From NCBI GenBank assembly GCA_007922225.1, contig ML679956.1, forward strand, positions 19,842,689 to 19,906,688: a stretch of 64,000 bases of DNA. The letters are read 5' to 3'. Every line of letters starts with the position of its first letter. Position 1 is the first letter of the stretch. This document shows, piece by piece, positions 36,101 to 47,267 of this stretch. The position numbers were made by a program, and so were the translations under genes. The DNA comes from Emydura subglobosa (Eukaryota; Chordata; Testudines; Chelidae). Under the pieces are notes generated by a model. It ran no database searches. It was not told where the DNA came from and was given only the letters and a program-made list of their open reading frames with translations.

Positions 36101-39100
36101 TATATGCTTTCTTTATGTTGTCTTTGAATTTGCATGCATCCACATGGTTACAAATAATCACTCACAGTTATTAAGTCCTTAAACAACTACAGTGGCTTGT
36201 AGATGATTTCCCTGTATTCTATTTGTATCATTTTATAGGACGGAAGGCTGACTCACTGGAAACTGTAATGTAGATCAGAGCCTAAAAGAGACTGTTACTC
36301 ATGCATAGTTATATAGAAAAGGAAACAACTGGAAGTGTCCTGCTCACCTCAGATTTTTCCCCCCCTGTAAAATAGGAATATCATGCATTCCTTAGAGAAG
36401 GTGTTTAAGTCTCAAGTGGGTAGAATTACTACTTTTTTAAAGGTATAACACTTGATTAGTTTTCCAGACAACATGCCACTTTCCAAAGTTGTTCATCTAC
36501 AGATTCTACAGTGTTCTATTTCTGCCAACTATAGTAACTCAGCAGCAATTTGAAAAACCTGGCTACTCACCTGGAAAAACCTGGAGTGAAATCCTGGCTC
36601 CATTTCAGTCAGTGGTAAAGCTCCTCCCACTTCAGTGGACCAAGGATTATTATTTGCACTCTAAAATATGAAAGGGGGAAATAAACAAGACTTACTCAAA
36701 TGAGAATAGGCTTATAGTTTTAAAAGCCCTACTTCATACTGCCATGTAAGGCTGTATGTGTACATGTATGTTCAAAAGGAATTCTGCTAGTAGTTGATTC
36801 ACGCATTTCCCTGTTTCTTTCAAATGTTTTTTGGTATGCTTTGCATTTTAAAAGTCCATGCATAAAACAGTACATCAAGAATACCATTGGTAAATTACTA
36901 ACCATGGGAGATCTACCCATGGCCCAAGCATAATTTTTTCAGGCCCAGTACAAACTTGTAACATGGGCCCCCTCCCACACACATACAACCTCATGAGCCA
37001 TGAAATTTTTTTTCCTCATGGTAATGGGGGTTGCAGCGTGGGCCTCCGGGCCCTCCAGGGCCTGGTAATATGTACCCTTCCTTCCCCCACCTTCCCCATG
37101 TGGGGGCCCTGAAACTACCTCTATCGCTACAAGCATTTACTGAAGGCTTTTTTTCCTTTGTAAAGGTTTAAGCTTTGCTTGTTTTCTCCTCACAATTATA
37201 GAAAAACAAACACAGTGCCTTGCAGCAGAACAGAACCAGTAATAATTTCTTGTACAGAGTATTTTTAACAGTCTCCAAGGAGCCTGTTTGGCATTCTTTA
37301 GTCACTCAAACTCCCATTGAGTTCAATGGGCATTTTCAGGATTAACAAGTGAGTAACGAATACTAAATGGTGCTCTCAGACAAGAGTTTATTCAAATGTG
37401 AGCAAGCCTTTAGGGCTACATTTTCAAACTAAATTATCTGACTCTTATGTACAAATGAAGTTTGCTTACATTAGAGTGTTCGTGGGCCAAAAAATTGACA
37501 GTAGAAGCACCTACCATCGTAGAAGCTATTTGTTATTTTGACAATGTGGGCATAGACTGCTTTTCTTCAGATAAACACCTTCTTATTTTACATAGCAGGC
37601 CATAAAATATTGCCACTTCATTTTATCCCTTTAAATAACTATGTTCCAGAGGGAAAATTTGAACTATACTTAATTTAAAAAGACTAAGTTTAAAGTAGTT
37701 TCTGGTACTGTACCTGCCAATGGATCCCAATGTCAGTTTGACTTTTGCATTTTACTACTAAAAAGCATTGTTTTTTATTCCTACACCAGGGTGATTTTGT
37801 TCCCATTAAAGGCCAGAGGTGCTTGCCCAACCCCTGTTCCATGACATGGCCACTTTAAGAAAACAGATGTTCAGGGGATCAGCAGACAATTGGAGAATGA
37901 GGGCCAGGTGTTAATCAAGTGGCTACCTCCTGAATGACCAGATAAAACCAAACTAGTGAGGTTACGGTGGGGAGGGAGTGGTACAGTGAAAGGGAAGCAG
38001 GTGCAGGACAGTGGTTCTCTGCAATGGAGACCAGTACTGGTGGGCTTGGGAAGTCTGCTTGAATCATGATACAGCCACAGGAAGGAGGGCTCGGAGTTTC
38101 CTGAACCCAAAGGGGAAAAAGTGTGAGAGTCCGGGGACCAGAGCAGGAGAGGAGGACACCTATGTGAAAGACTCGCCAGAGAGGCTGGGAGCTTCAGTGT
38201 GTCTGGCAGAACTCCCCAGCTTGGAAGGAACTGGTGGGGGGTAAGAGGGGACCAGGGACCTGAAGCCCTCGAGCAAAGGTGAATTGGAGACCCTCAGAAG
38301 GAATGTTTGGGCCTGAAGGCTCAAAAGAGTCTATATTTTAAAAAAACAAACAAACTTGGTGTTACTTAGATTAATCTGGACTGTGAAAAAGTTATTGGGA
38401 GAACTAGAAGGGAACTCATCAAACACTCCTGTGTCACACAACATACTATTGTTTTATAAAGCAATCTATTTGACATAAATGCTTTTTTTATTAGTCTGCA
38501 GGTAGACGCTGCCATTCTTGACATTCTTAATTCCTTTTGGAAATAGTTGACTGCTAAAGTGTAGAGAAAAGGATGGTGAAGATCTGAATGGTGCTTAAAA
38601 ATTAATCTAATGATTATGATGTGGATTACTACAAGGTGGGTGGGATACTGAGGGGTGATATTGATTAAGGGTAAAATTTGCTCAGTTGGCTCAGAGGACT
38701 GAGACTGCTGAGTTAAATAAAGCTTGATAGAAGAGTTTAGAGGTGAGAAGATGAAAAGGGGTGGTTCTTTCTTTTCCTTTTCTTTGAAGGTGTGAGATCT
38801 ATGATGGAGGTTTGGTGTTCGTATTTTGTGGAGCAAGGTTTTGCAGGTAAGGAGATTAGTTCTCACTGTGTCAAAGATGTGAGAGCTCCATGTTTGGGGA
38901 GGTTCTTCTATGGTGGTGGTTGAGTTGTAAAGTACAACTCTCAGGAGGTGTGAGTTTCACAGTGAGTAGAGATTCATTTACTTTCGGGGAATGAGAACTC
39001 TGCAGGGGACATGCTGAATCCCTCTAAGTTAGTAATTTGGGGATGTACCTCTATTTTAGGAAATAAGGATGTCATTGTGCACTCTTCTCTTGATAAACCC

Positions 39101-40685
39101 AACACAGCACACTAATGATATGGCCAACTCATGACCTGCACTGAATCTCTTGTTTTGGGGAAAGATTTCTGAGAAAACGGTGGCAGGTCAATTCTGCTGA
39201 TACCTAGAATCCTCAGACTCCTGTGTCCTGGTCAATCAGGTTTCAGACCTGTGTTAGGGATTAGTAAGAGCACTAAGTGATTTTTTTTGTTGTTGTTTTT
39301 TCCCCCCTCTGGCAATAGACCAAGACAAGGTGTCCATGATGAAGTTGTTAGAATTGCTGAAGTGTTTCAGGCCTGTATTCTTTAAAATCCATATGGGGAA
39401 CAGCTGTTCCCATGTAGGCTTTGCTGTTCCTTCCCCTCTTCTGGACTTTTTCTTTTCTCAACCCCTAACTCTCCAACTCACTTCTGCTGAGAGTTTCTGT
39501 CTTCAGCTATTTCAGGATGTAGGGGAAATGTTGGAGTGCTCTTAATTTGCTTTATTCTCCCATACTGTTGGGGTGCGGTGGGCAAGACAGTTTATAGATG
39601 TCTCCCATGTGAGGTGTCTGACTCTTTTCCTTCCTGGAACCACCACACTAGGAGAGAGTGTGTGTGCAGGCTATGTGTTATGAAGTGGGGTGGTGCAAAT
39701 GGATCTGTGAGGGATCCAGAAGGGAGAAAATGGCTGAGACACCGCTGAAATGACACTAGTAAGACTTGCATTATGCACTTCAGTTATTTACATGCTTTTT
39801 ATAACTTGGGTACCTACTCCCCAAAAAGCAGTTTAACCTAGAATAACTCATTCGTCACATGGGTAAAAGAAAGTATGTATACAAAAGTGTTCATTGAATC
39901 AAACTAGTTTGTGAATAAACACTACAACCAGGTAGATAGCTCTGAATGGCTGGTTGCTCAAGAAAGATAAGAACTTCAGTTCAAATTGATATTACCACAC
40001 AATGGTATTAAAGTTCTACCATGTTCCAATATCAGCACAAATTTCCTTTGGGGGCTTAATAAAAAGAGTCAGCAAGGTGTTTTATCTGTAATAAGTCTCT
40101 AATCCTACAGAAGTAGGAGTCATTGGTGACCAGCCAAAGTATCCAGGATGATTGTCCTGTCTGTGCAGCTTTGGCTGGTGACAAGTTACTTGTTGAAGGT
40201 GACAGCTTTATTTTGTTCAGTTTTGACGGGTGATTCATTGACCAGTTTCCTTTTCATGAGGCTCATATAGACCAGATTTATTTATAGAATAAAATAGAAC
40301 AGAAGAATCTTCATTGTTTGTGATTCACTTCAGGATGTATGCTCTTTGCAAAGCTTCCATGGGCTATCCTGCCTGGTGGTGAAAGCTCCATGGGTAGGTT
40401 GCCATTCTCTGTGTTCCTTTAACACAATATTATGTTCCTGCTTTGCCAAGTGAATTTCTGAAGTTTTCTTGTTCTTAAATAGAGCCCCACAACACACTTT
40501 TTTGCTTTTTTTATAAATGTTTTTAATCAGTTTTTAATACAGCAACATAAAGTAACTTAAGTAGCATTGGTTATGAATTTTTCAGTGAAATTTTTTTCAT
40601 TGGAAAATGCTAACTTGTCAATACCAAAATGTTGAAGAAATTTATGTTGATGAAACTTTCATTGGGAAGATTTCTCAGATGTATG
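33150..40685. other. Non-coding DNA, several unclassified patches
   Basis: No gene seen. GC-richer patches lie at 36930-37110 and 37850-38290 (the latter could be an old LTR). A weak fold-back sits at 36575-36650 around CCACTTCAGTGGA. A stretch at 38980-39760 has the feel of an old interspersed repeat but has no domain or ends. The longest frame, 38366-38866 on the minus strand (166 codons), has no recognisable domain. Confidence 0.35.
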
Positions 40686-40860
40686 ATAGCAAGACATAGC
40701 CCAGTGCTTAGGGCACTCACTTGGCATAGGGGTGAGCCAAGTCCAAGTCCCTACTCTGAATCAGACAAAGAAGCATCCTAATCATCAGGTTTATAGAATC
40801 AATCTCTCAGTCTTTCCTGTTAAATAATAATCTCTAAGCCAGAGAGACTCACTTTTAATA
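40686..40860. repeat. Fold-back repeat with tRNA-like words, copy 2
   Basis: Starts AGCCCAGTGCTTAGGGCACT and continues CAAGTCCCTACTCTGAATCA, parallel to copies at 23075 and 50195 (compare GTGGTTAGGGCACTC). The opposite arm is partly lost (GCATCCTAATCATCAGG). It ends near CCAGAGAGAC, just before the 3' end of the Tx1-like LINE. Confidence 0.55.
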
Positions 40861-41026
40861 AAATCAGTACATAAACACAGTAAAAACAAGAAAATAAATT
40901 ACAAATTAAAAATAATTGCCCACCCCAAACAGTATAAAGTGCTTTTCCAATAACCCACTGCTGAATAAATTGATCCAAATCAGTTATAAGAGTAATATCT
41001 AAACTCCAAATGAATGCATAAAACCA

Positions 41027-41383
41027 CTAAAAATGTAAAAAACTGAAGAACTTTGGCAATCCCAGTACCAAATAATTTAGATTTCCTTTTTTAAATAGCC
41101 ATTTTGCTTGACTCAGAATAACATTTGCAAGGCATACCATGGATTTATTTGGGATTCTATACTTAACAGTAAAAATAAATACAATAGGAGACAAATCAAG
41201 GGACAATACCCAAGAAATACCATGAAGTAAAACAAATAATGGCTGTAACCTGGAACAAGTGAGAAAAACAGTTTCCTCTATGTCACAAAAGGAAAACAAC
41301 ACAGATACCTCTGGAGTCAAACAATGCACAAACATATTCATGGTAACAGCGTGGTGAAGAATTCTCCACTGGAGATCACCCAT
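41027..41383 (-). pseudogene. Tx1-like ORF2 C-terminal domain
   Basis: A 118-codon reading starting GDLQWRILHHAVTMNMFVHC and containing VFLTCSRLQPLFVLLHGI. Tx1-type ORF2 proteins have a similar GDLxWRxLHGAxxT... then a CxRLQPL block near their C-terminus. The expected zinc-binding Cys pair before this block is not intact (FSFCDIEETVF). The reading ends at a stop just after FFSFLHF. Confidence 0.75.
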
Positions 41384-42469
41384 CCTCTTTGCAATTGGAG
41401 GCTTGCTTATAGTTTGCTAGGCTGGCTGATTGGAGTCTGTCACCAGAAGTTGTCTTCTCTATATCATATCTGTAATTAACAAGTGTTCAAAAATAATGAA
41501 TCTTTTCCACAAGCATATATAATGACTTATGGTCTAAGCTATTAAAAGTAAATTCAGGAGACCCACTGAAGGCATGCAAGTTGCCAGGCTTGTCAACCTC
41601 CCAATCCACAGCAGAAGCAATAGACAAGAAAATAGAATCATTAGTTTAGTCAGGAATGGCTCGCTCAAGGACACAGCTGTCTAGCCTGGCAACTCTGCCC
41701 CAAGGAAGGGCTGATTCCATTGCCTGTTAAAACAATCGAGAAATCCAGCGAATGAAATGAAAACCAAGCTTGACAGCGAAGATATCCACTGAGACCCATG
41801 GAATAGCAGTAAAATCTAATTAAATGAACCAGTTTTGTTACGCCTGCTGCAATAAGGGAAGAGCCCAGACTCCTAGAAATAAGACTAGGAATCCTCTAGG
41901 AAGGGTTATAAACAAGGGGTTCAACAAGTACCCCCTGGGAAATTCAGCTGCCTATCCTGTGGTCTCAGCTTAAAAAATCTCCAAACACTAAAAAGACTTT
42001 GATTAAAAAATTAAGTAACACCTCAAAATTGAGGCACCCAGGCTCCATCTAAAAAAGTTCCTGATCCAGGTCCCCTAGCAGTCAAAGAAAAACAAAGTTT
42101 TTTGTTGCTTCCAAGGAACAGCTTCATCCACAAACAGCTGTTGCAGAGACTGTAACTGAAAAGTAGCAGCTCTGCTCAAAAGACCAATGGGACCCTAACC
42201 CTTCCCTCACTCCACAATGGACAGATATACAATATTCTGCCTCAGTCACTGATAACCATCCCAGAAAAAGTCCAAAAGAACCTTCTGAATTTTTTCTAAA
42301 AAGAGTGGAGGGAGATGCAAAACAATACACCTTATGTCACAACATAGATGCAATTAAATTATTGACTCACACCTACCCTCAGAAGAAGAGTGGAGGAAAA
42401 TACCCCTTCCACCTTCATGGTCTCTCCTCTAACCTTTCCATAATTCCCTCCCAATTCTGACCCAAAACA

Positions 42470-42715
42470 TCATCCAGTCTCAGCATAATTCTCAAAAGCT
42501 TTAAAGCCACTTCGGGTCCTCAATAGCCTCATTGGCAAAATCAGGAGTGGGTGAGAGATCAACCATGTTCCCAGAAGGAGTACGCCCCTCTTCTTCCAAT
42601 TTATGTGAGCTGAGGAAGCCTGCTTAAAGGAATGCTGCCGTTCAGTCAAAATCTGAACATCACAATCACGAGTAATAAACATAGTCACATTGTTAGCATA
42701 TGCAGAGACTTTCAC
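42470..42715 (-). pseudogene. Tx1-like reverse-transcriptase palm, YADD changed to YANN
   Basis: The reading starts MKVSAYANNVTMF (active-site codons at 42689-42700) and continues to a HINWKKRGVL block matching the xINWxKS segment that follows the active site in Tx1-type polymerases. Both catalytic Asp residues of the YADD box are Asn, each explained by one G-to-A change on the coding strand. The segment is about 80 codons and breaks downstream. Confidence 0.75.
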
Positions 42716-43041
42716 TGGAGCACAAGCTGGAATAGGAAGAGAGAGACCAGAAAGGCAGTTTTACAACATACATAACAGAGGCTAAATAGAAAAAGCATAC
42801 AATAAGCCAGACAGGGAACAACCCTGTCAGACTGGAAAAAGGGATCTCAAAAAACCGTTCACCTTAAGTAGACTATATATGTGTAATTATATAGTAATTG
42901 CTTGCAGCAGACAAACCTGTGCCCAAAACCAGAAGCACAAAGGGTGAGAAACAAATATCTATAATCTACACAATCAAAAGCTTTCTCTTGATCAAGGGAA
43001 ATCAACCCAACATCCAAATCAAACATTATTTGTGACTGAAA

Positions 43042-43251
43042 TTACATCCAGCAATTGGAGAAGTTTATCAAAAATGGACATGCTGGGGATGTAATAGAAC
43101 TGATCGTGTGCACAACTGAACCAATAACAGTTTTCAGTCTGTTTGCCAAGGCCTTTGAAAAAAGTTTATAGTTGGAGCAAAGCAAGGACACAAGTATCCA
43201 ATTCTTCACCTCCCCAAGGTTCCCTTTCTTGGGCAACAGGGTAAGAACCAC
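43042..43251 (-). pseudogene. Tx1-like reverse-transcriptase fingers
   Basis: Reading VLTLLPKKGNLGEVKNWILV, then SLLCSNYKLFSKALANRLKT, VIGSVVH. This matches the LLPKKGDLxxxKNWRPVSLL...YKxxxKALAxRL...VIxxDQSxxxPGR block of L1/Tx1-type polymerases. The frame is lost at the DQS/PGR part. The next block (LDQEKAFD) is visible in another frame around 42990. Confidence 0.8.
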
Positions 43252-43272
43252 TTACACACACAGTCACTATTC

Positions 43273-43464
43273 TCAGGGAGCAGCCTGCCTCCTCTTTGGG
43301 CACTGATTAACCAAATGTGTCAGACTCCCACAAAGAAAACAGACCAGGTGCTTAGTGGTAACAAATACAATGTTGTCACACTCCCCAGTCCTATACCTCA
43401 GGGAAATGTTTAAAACTTCAGAAGCATTGTTTAAGATCATATAATCCTGCCTACAAAAGGACAA
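43273..43464 (-). pseudogene. Tx1-like ORF1 zinc-knuckle fragment
   Basis: A 63-codon reading with a C-X2-C-X4-H-X4-C knuckle (Cys42, Cys45, His50, Cys55; coordinates 43300-43341) preceded by RQDYMILNNASEVLNISLRY. The preceding block resembles the RRQVYMxLN...LDISFxV region before the knuckle in Tx1-type ORF1 proteins, which bind nucleic acid. It stops just after CPKRRQAAP, and 20 bp later the ORF2 polymerase begins, so the rest of ORF1 and the ORF2 endonuclease are absent. More ORF1-like sequence is visible in broken frames up to about 43700. Confidence 0.7.
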
Positions 43465-43884
43465 GACATGCCAAACTTCTGGGGCTTTACAGCCCCAAAG
43501 GAATTGTCCTAATAGGGCTAGTCATTTTACCATAACTCGCCAGGGCTCTAGCCAGCTGCTCATTTCCTAAAAAGGGAGGAACATTAATAATAGTGACTTT
43601 AACAGCAGGTGTTGAGAGGACGAATGGGCTAAACCTTCAAAATCCAGAACAGACTGAGGTCTCTGTCCCCCTGGGCTGCTTATGAAGACAAAAAGCCTGC
43701 TAAAACAAAAGAAATTCTGAAGGTAAACCCACAACAACCACAAAACTTAATCCCCTCTCTCCCCCCTTCCCCACCCCAAAAGCTATTCCCAAACAGAAAG
43801 AAACAGAGATCAGCAAAGCATACCCACTCTCAGCTTCACTCCCTCTATCCTGAGAGAGAGACTAACTCTATAGGATGTGTTTGA

Positions 43885-44047
43885 AGAGAACTGAGTGGAA
43901 AATGGTTTTTCTATCGTACAAATCTTTGAGTCTAAAATTTTTCCCAAATGAGAGATTTCATTTTTGTTCCAGTGCAGAATGGAAAAAAAAGTAAAATCAT
44001 CAAAATGTTTGATTAAAACAGAAATATTGTTTTCTGCTCAGCCCTAC
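43885..44047. mobile_element. MITE with GAGCTGxGCAG-type ends
   Basis: The left end AGAACTGAGTGGAAAATGGT and right end TATTGTTTTCTGCTCAGCCC are imperfect inverted copies of the same end motif as 22781-22920. About 163 bp, AAAATTTT-rich, non-coding. It lies close to the 5' edge of the Tx1-like remnant. Confidence 0.5.
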
Positions 44048-44499
44048 CCTTAGGTTATCTGTCCTTAAGAAGATCAAGCTTGGTTCAGCACCACAGGATG
44101 ATACAGCCGTATAAATCCTTAACCTCTATATTAGTACCAGTTTAATCTACATTTATTTTTATTAATTTAACGAGTGTCTGTGCCCATTCAAATTCTTAGA
44201 ACACACTTTGGACAAACCTATTGAATTGTCACAATGTCAATATCACATTTATAAATATTGCATACTTAACTGAATATAGCTATTCTGCACCAAACACCCA
44301 GGTAAGTAATGTATATAAAAAAACAAAGTTAATGTTGTGGACCTGTGAGCCTTTCAGTATTAAATAATATTGCAACAAATATTTATATACATTATATTAT
44401 ATACATTTACATACATTATATTATGTGTTATTGAGGAATTGTGAGTATTTTCATGGGGGAAATGCACCACAGCTCTCCTGGAACTAAGAACAGTGGATA

Positions 44500-45175
44500 G
44501 TGGTTAGGCAAATTCACTTGGGTTGTAATGTCTCCAGAGAGCTACCATCACCGGAAGAGAAGCTCACATATTCTGGTTCAAACTGAGTTCTCCAGGGAGA
44601 AAAAGGATTTTTTGTTAAATAGCCTGAGTTAAAACTGACTCAGGGCCTTCTGTCTGATCCAGCAAATGGTCAAGATCTTCCGTCCAAGTGGCGAGTAGGG
44701 GGAGGGGCAAGGGCACTGTTTCCTGAGAAGGGTTGGAAGGACTTGGTCCAGTCTGTATGTTAGTTTTTAGCAAAAGCTGTTATGAACTTGTGACCACAAG
44801 AAAAACACTTTGTGTGGGATTTGAAGGAATATTCACCAATAAGATCCTTGTTGGAATTAGAGCGTGATTCTGATCAGTTTATTAGCATGTGTGTAGATTC
44901 TCTTATTGTATTTAAAGTTTTCTCTGTAATGCTTTTACTTTAAGAATAAATGTGTTTGCATAGAAAGTACAGTGTAGTAACTTATAACTGTTGGCAATTA
45001 TACCATTGTTAGTCTCTGAAAAGAGAGCAAAATGCAGATGCTGGCCATTTAGGCAGTCTGTCTTGCTGAAGTATATCACAAGCCAGGAGCTGTGCAGTCA
45101 GGAGGGAGAAAGATACAGTTCTCTACCCAAGTGATATGACATCTGAGGATTTGGGAGTCTACAGTAGGTCCATTG
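44500..45175 (+). repeat. Possible solo LTR or retroelement terminal region
   Basis: Moderate-GC segment with GGTTGGAAGGACTTGGTCCA, ACTTGTGACCACAAGAAAAA, a polyadenylation signal AATAAA at 44945-44950 and TGTAGTAACTTATAACTG after it. This order recalls turtle LTR sequence as I remember it, but I found no second copy, no TG...CA ends and no target duplication. No coding sequence is present. Confidence 0.35.
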
Positions 45176-46031
45176 CTGGATCATGGAGAAATTCAGATGC
45201 AACTCTGACTGACATCTTTCTAGACATAGGTACAGGGTAGCTTTAGATTCAGCTGGTTTTTGTCATTGTTTCTTGCATGTAGCATATCACTCATTGACCG
45301 AAGCCTAAGGCTCCTCAAATCAGTTTGGGACAGCCTAATCCAAGATGCGATCTGTCCTTATCAGTTCACCCTATTTTAAGATGTATTTTAACTATAGAGT
45401 TGATCAGGTGTGAATCATAGTTTGGGAATGCATTTCTTAGCTACTATTAACATTTTGAATAAACATATTTTGTTGTTCTGTAGGTTTTGGATGAATTTTT
45501 ATCCAGAAATGTCAGCTTGTTTTGTTAGATTTTATGTATGTGGGAGTAGAGTAGGTATGGTGACCTCTTGATACGTTTAACAGATGTGGGATCTGGTTGA
45601 GTTCATTTTGTTTGTGATAATAGAAGTGTAATTATTTAGCATTGGAATTTTCTCCATGAGGGCAAGAAAATGGTAGTCTGTGCATTTTGGCAAATATCCA
45701 CCCAAAAATCAAATTTTATAATAGTCAGGAGTTCTTCTTTCCCTTTTTCTTTTGCGTGCTGCGATTTATCGAATCCAGTGATATTAAGAGCTTCATAGAC
45801 AATAGCAATCCATCATTTTAAATCTGTCTGCCTTTCTGATTCTTTGCAATTATTAGACCTTGGCAAGGGTTTCTATATGTTGCTCTTTCGATTTCTGTGT
45901 TGAAGTTGAAAATATTTCTAAAAATATTGATCCTTCTAAATTTGTATTTTTGTGTTGATGGTTCAGAAGATTTCAAGCCTGAAATATGGAAAGACTGATT
46001 TTACCAGGTCAGTTTACAATAGCTGTAGTCT
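45176..46031. other. Non-coding DNA, nothing identified
   Basis: AT-rich. No feature seen. Confidence 0.45.
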
Positions 46032-46150
46032 TAGATTGTAATTTATTTATTTTTTTGTGACAGGGACTGTCTTTTTGTTCTGTATTTGTACAGCACTTAA
46101 CAAAATGGGGTCTTGGTCTATGACTGCAACTCCTAGACTCTATACCACAA
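46032..46150 (+). mobile_element. L2/MIR-like 3' tail
   Basis: AGATTGTAATTTATTTATTT, then ACAGGGACTGTCTTTTTGTT, then GTACAGCACTTAACAAAATG, GGGTCTTGGTC. This is the typical L2-type tail order (TAGATTGTAAG...GGCAGGGACTGT...CAGCxCCTAGCACAATG). Only the last 120 bp or so are present. Confidence 0.65.
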
Positions 46151-46164
46151 TGCTGAGATTAGGT

Positions 46165-46282
46165 ATCTTTCTAAAAGGTGCATTTAATCCAGTTTCTGGC
46201 AGAAATTCTACCTCCTGTGTGTGTAGGGGGTGAGCTAGATGGTCAAAGTAGTCCCTTCTGATCTTGGGGTCTGTGAATCCCT
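46165..46282 (+). mobile_element. CR1 3' UTR tail, old copy
   Basis: TCTTTCTAAAAGGTGCATTT, then GAGCTAGATGGTCAAAGTAG, TCCCTTCTGATCTTGGGGTC, TGTGAATC. This follows the CR1 3' end pattern CTAGATGATCAxxATGGTCCCTTCTGxCCTT. It sits directly after the L2-like tail and is clearly mutated. Confidence 0.65.
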
Positions 46283-46489
46283 CTGTTAATTCCCTTCCTT
46301 CATGGACCATGGGGAGAGCAAATCTCATGCTTCAGGTCTTCAGCCGGTTGCATGCAGGTATCAGAAGAGACTTCCCCCTTCATTCCCAATTGGCTGAATA
46401 TATTCTGGAAGGTTTTTTTTTCCCCTCCTCCTTCCTCGGAACCATCTGAGATTGGCCATAACTGGAGACAGGACCAGTGCTCTGAGGTG

Positions 46490-46893
46490 ATACAGAAAAC
46501 TCTTTCTTAGGGCCTGGCTGGTGTGTCTTGTTCACATGCTCAGAATCTTCCTGCATGCCTGATTTAGTGCTGGGAAGGACTTCTCTCCTAGTCACATTGC
46601 CAGGGACCTTGAGGCATTTTCACTTTCTGCAGCACAGGTCATGGAGCACTGTGCTGAAAAAGGTATTTGGACAAATCTCATCTAATGAATTTCCTGCCAC
46701 TGCAGAGGCCTCAGTCTCTCCTGTTCTCTGACTGGCACATGATAGTTCAGTCTTCCGAGGACTGGAATGCTTTAGTTTAACTAAAGTCACTGGACTGAGT
46801 ATAAGGGTATTTGGGTGGTGTTTAATGCCCTGAGATAGACAAGAACTTGGTCAAACTAGATGTTCCAATGATCCTTTCTGGCCTTAAACTCTA
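46490..46893 (+). mobile_element. CR1 3' UTR, second subfamily
   Basis: Starts near GGTGTGTCTTGTTCACATGC and continues through ATCTCATCTAATGAATTTCC, ACTGGCACATGATAGTTCAG and TAGTTTAACTAAAGTCACTG to AACTAGATGTTCCAATGATC, CTTTCTGGCCTTAAACTCTA, TGA. That is a CR1 3' UTR of a type different from the next element. The TCTATGA end abuts the 5' truncation point of the CR1 at 46894, so one LINE lies immediately after another in the same orientation. Confidence 0.65.
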
Positions 46894-47267
46894 TGAAAAC
46901 AATAGCAAAAGGAAGAAAGGAGAACAGCAGGATACGGACCATGGACTTCAGAAAAGCGGACTTTGACTCCCTCAGGGAACTGATGGGCAGGATTCCCTGG
47001 GAGGCTAATATGAGGGGGAAAGGAACCCAAGAGAGCTGGCTGTATTTTAAAGAGACCTTATTGAGGGCACAGGAGCAAACCATCCCGATGTGCAGAAAGA
47101 ATAGCAAATATGGTAGGCGTCCAGCTTGGCTTAACAAAGATGTCCTTGGCGAACTTAAACGCAAAAAAGAAGCTTACAAGAAGTGGAAGCTTGGTCAGAT
47201 GACTAGGGAGGATTATAAAAACACTGCTCGAACGTGCAGGAATGATATCAGGAAGGCCAAAGCATAA
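46893..47267 (+). pseudogene. CR1 ORF2, region between endonuclease and polymerase
   Basis: Reading [20 protein letters not shown], then [20 protein letters not shown], then [40 protein letters not shown]. This is the basic, charged linker typical of CR1 ORF2; the [22 protein letters not shown] block is especially diagnostic. It ends at a TAA where related copies would continue, and the sequence just after it ([18 protein letters not shown]) is still in the same frame, so the stop is a point mutation. The first ATG is probably not a biological start because the copy is truncated there. Confidence 0.9.

Larger units (their letters stand above)
40870..43860 (-). mobile_element. Tx1-like LINE, decayed, internally deleted
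   Basis: Minus-strand readings line up with a Tx1-type (L1-superfamily) LINE: an ORF1 region with a CCHC knuckle (43273-43464), polymerase fingers with LPKKGNLGEVKNW (43042-43251), a palm region with AYANNV (42470-42715), and a C-terminal domain with a CSRLQPL-type motif (41027-41383). The endonuclease that should sit between knuckle and fingers is missing. Between 41390 and 42460 the coding sequence is unreadable in one frame but of suitable length. Many stops and frameshifts mean it is long dead. Assignment is from remembered motif order; outer boundaries are approximate. Confidence 0.8.
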
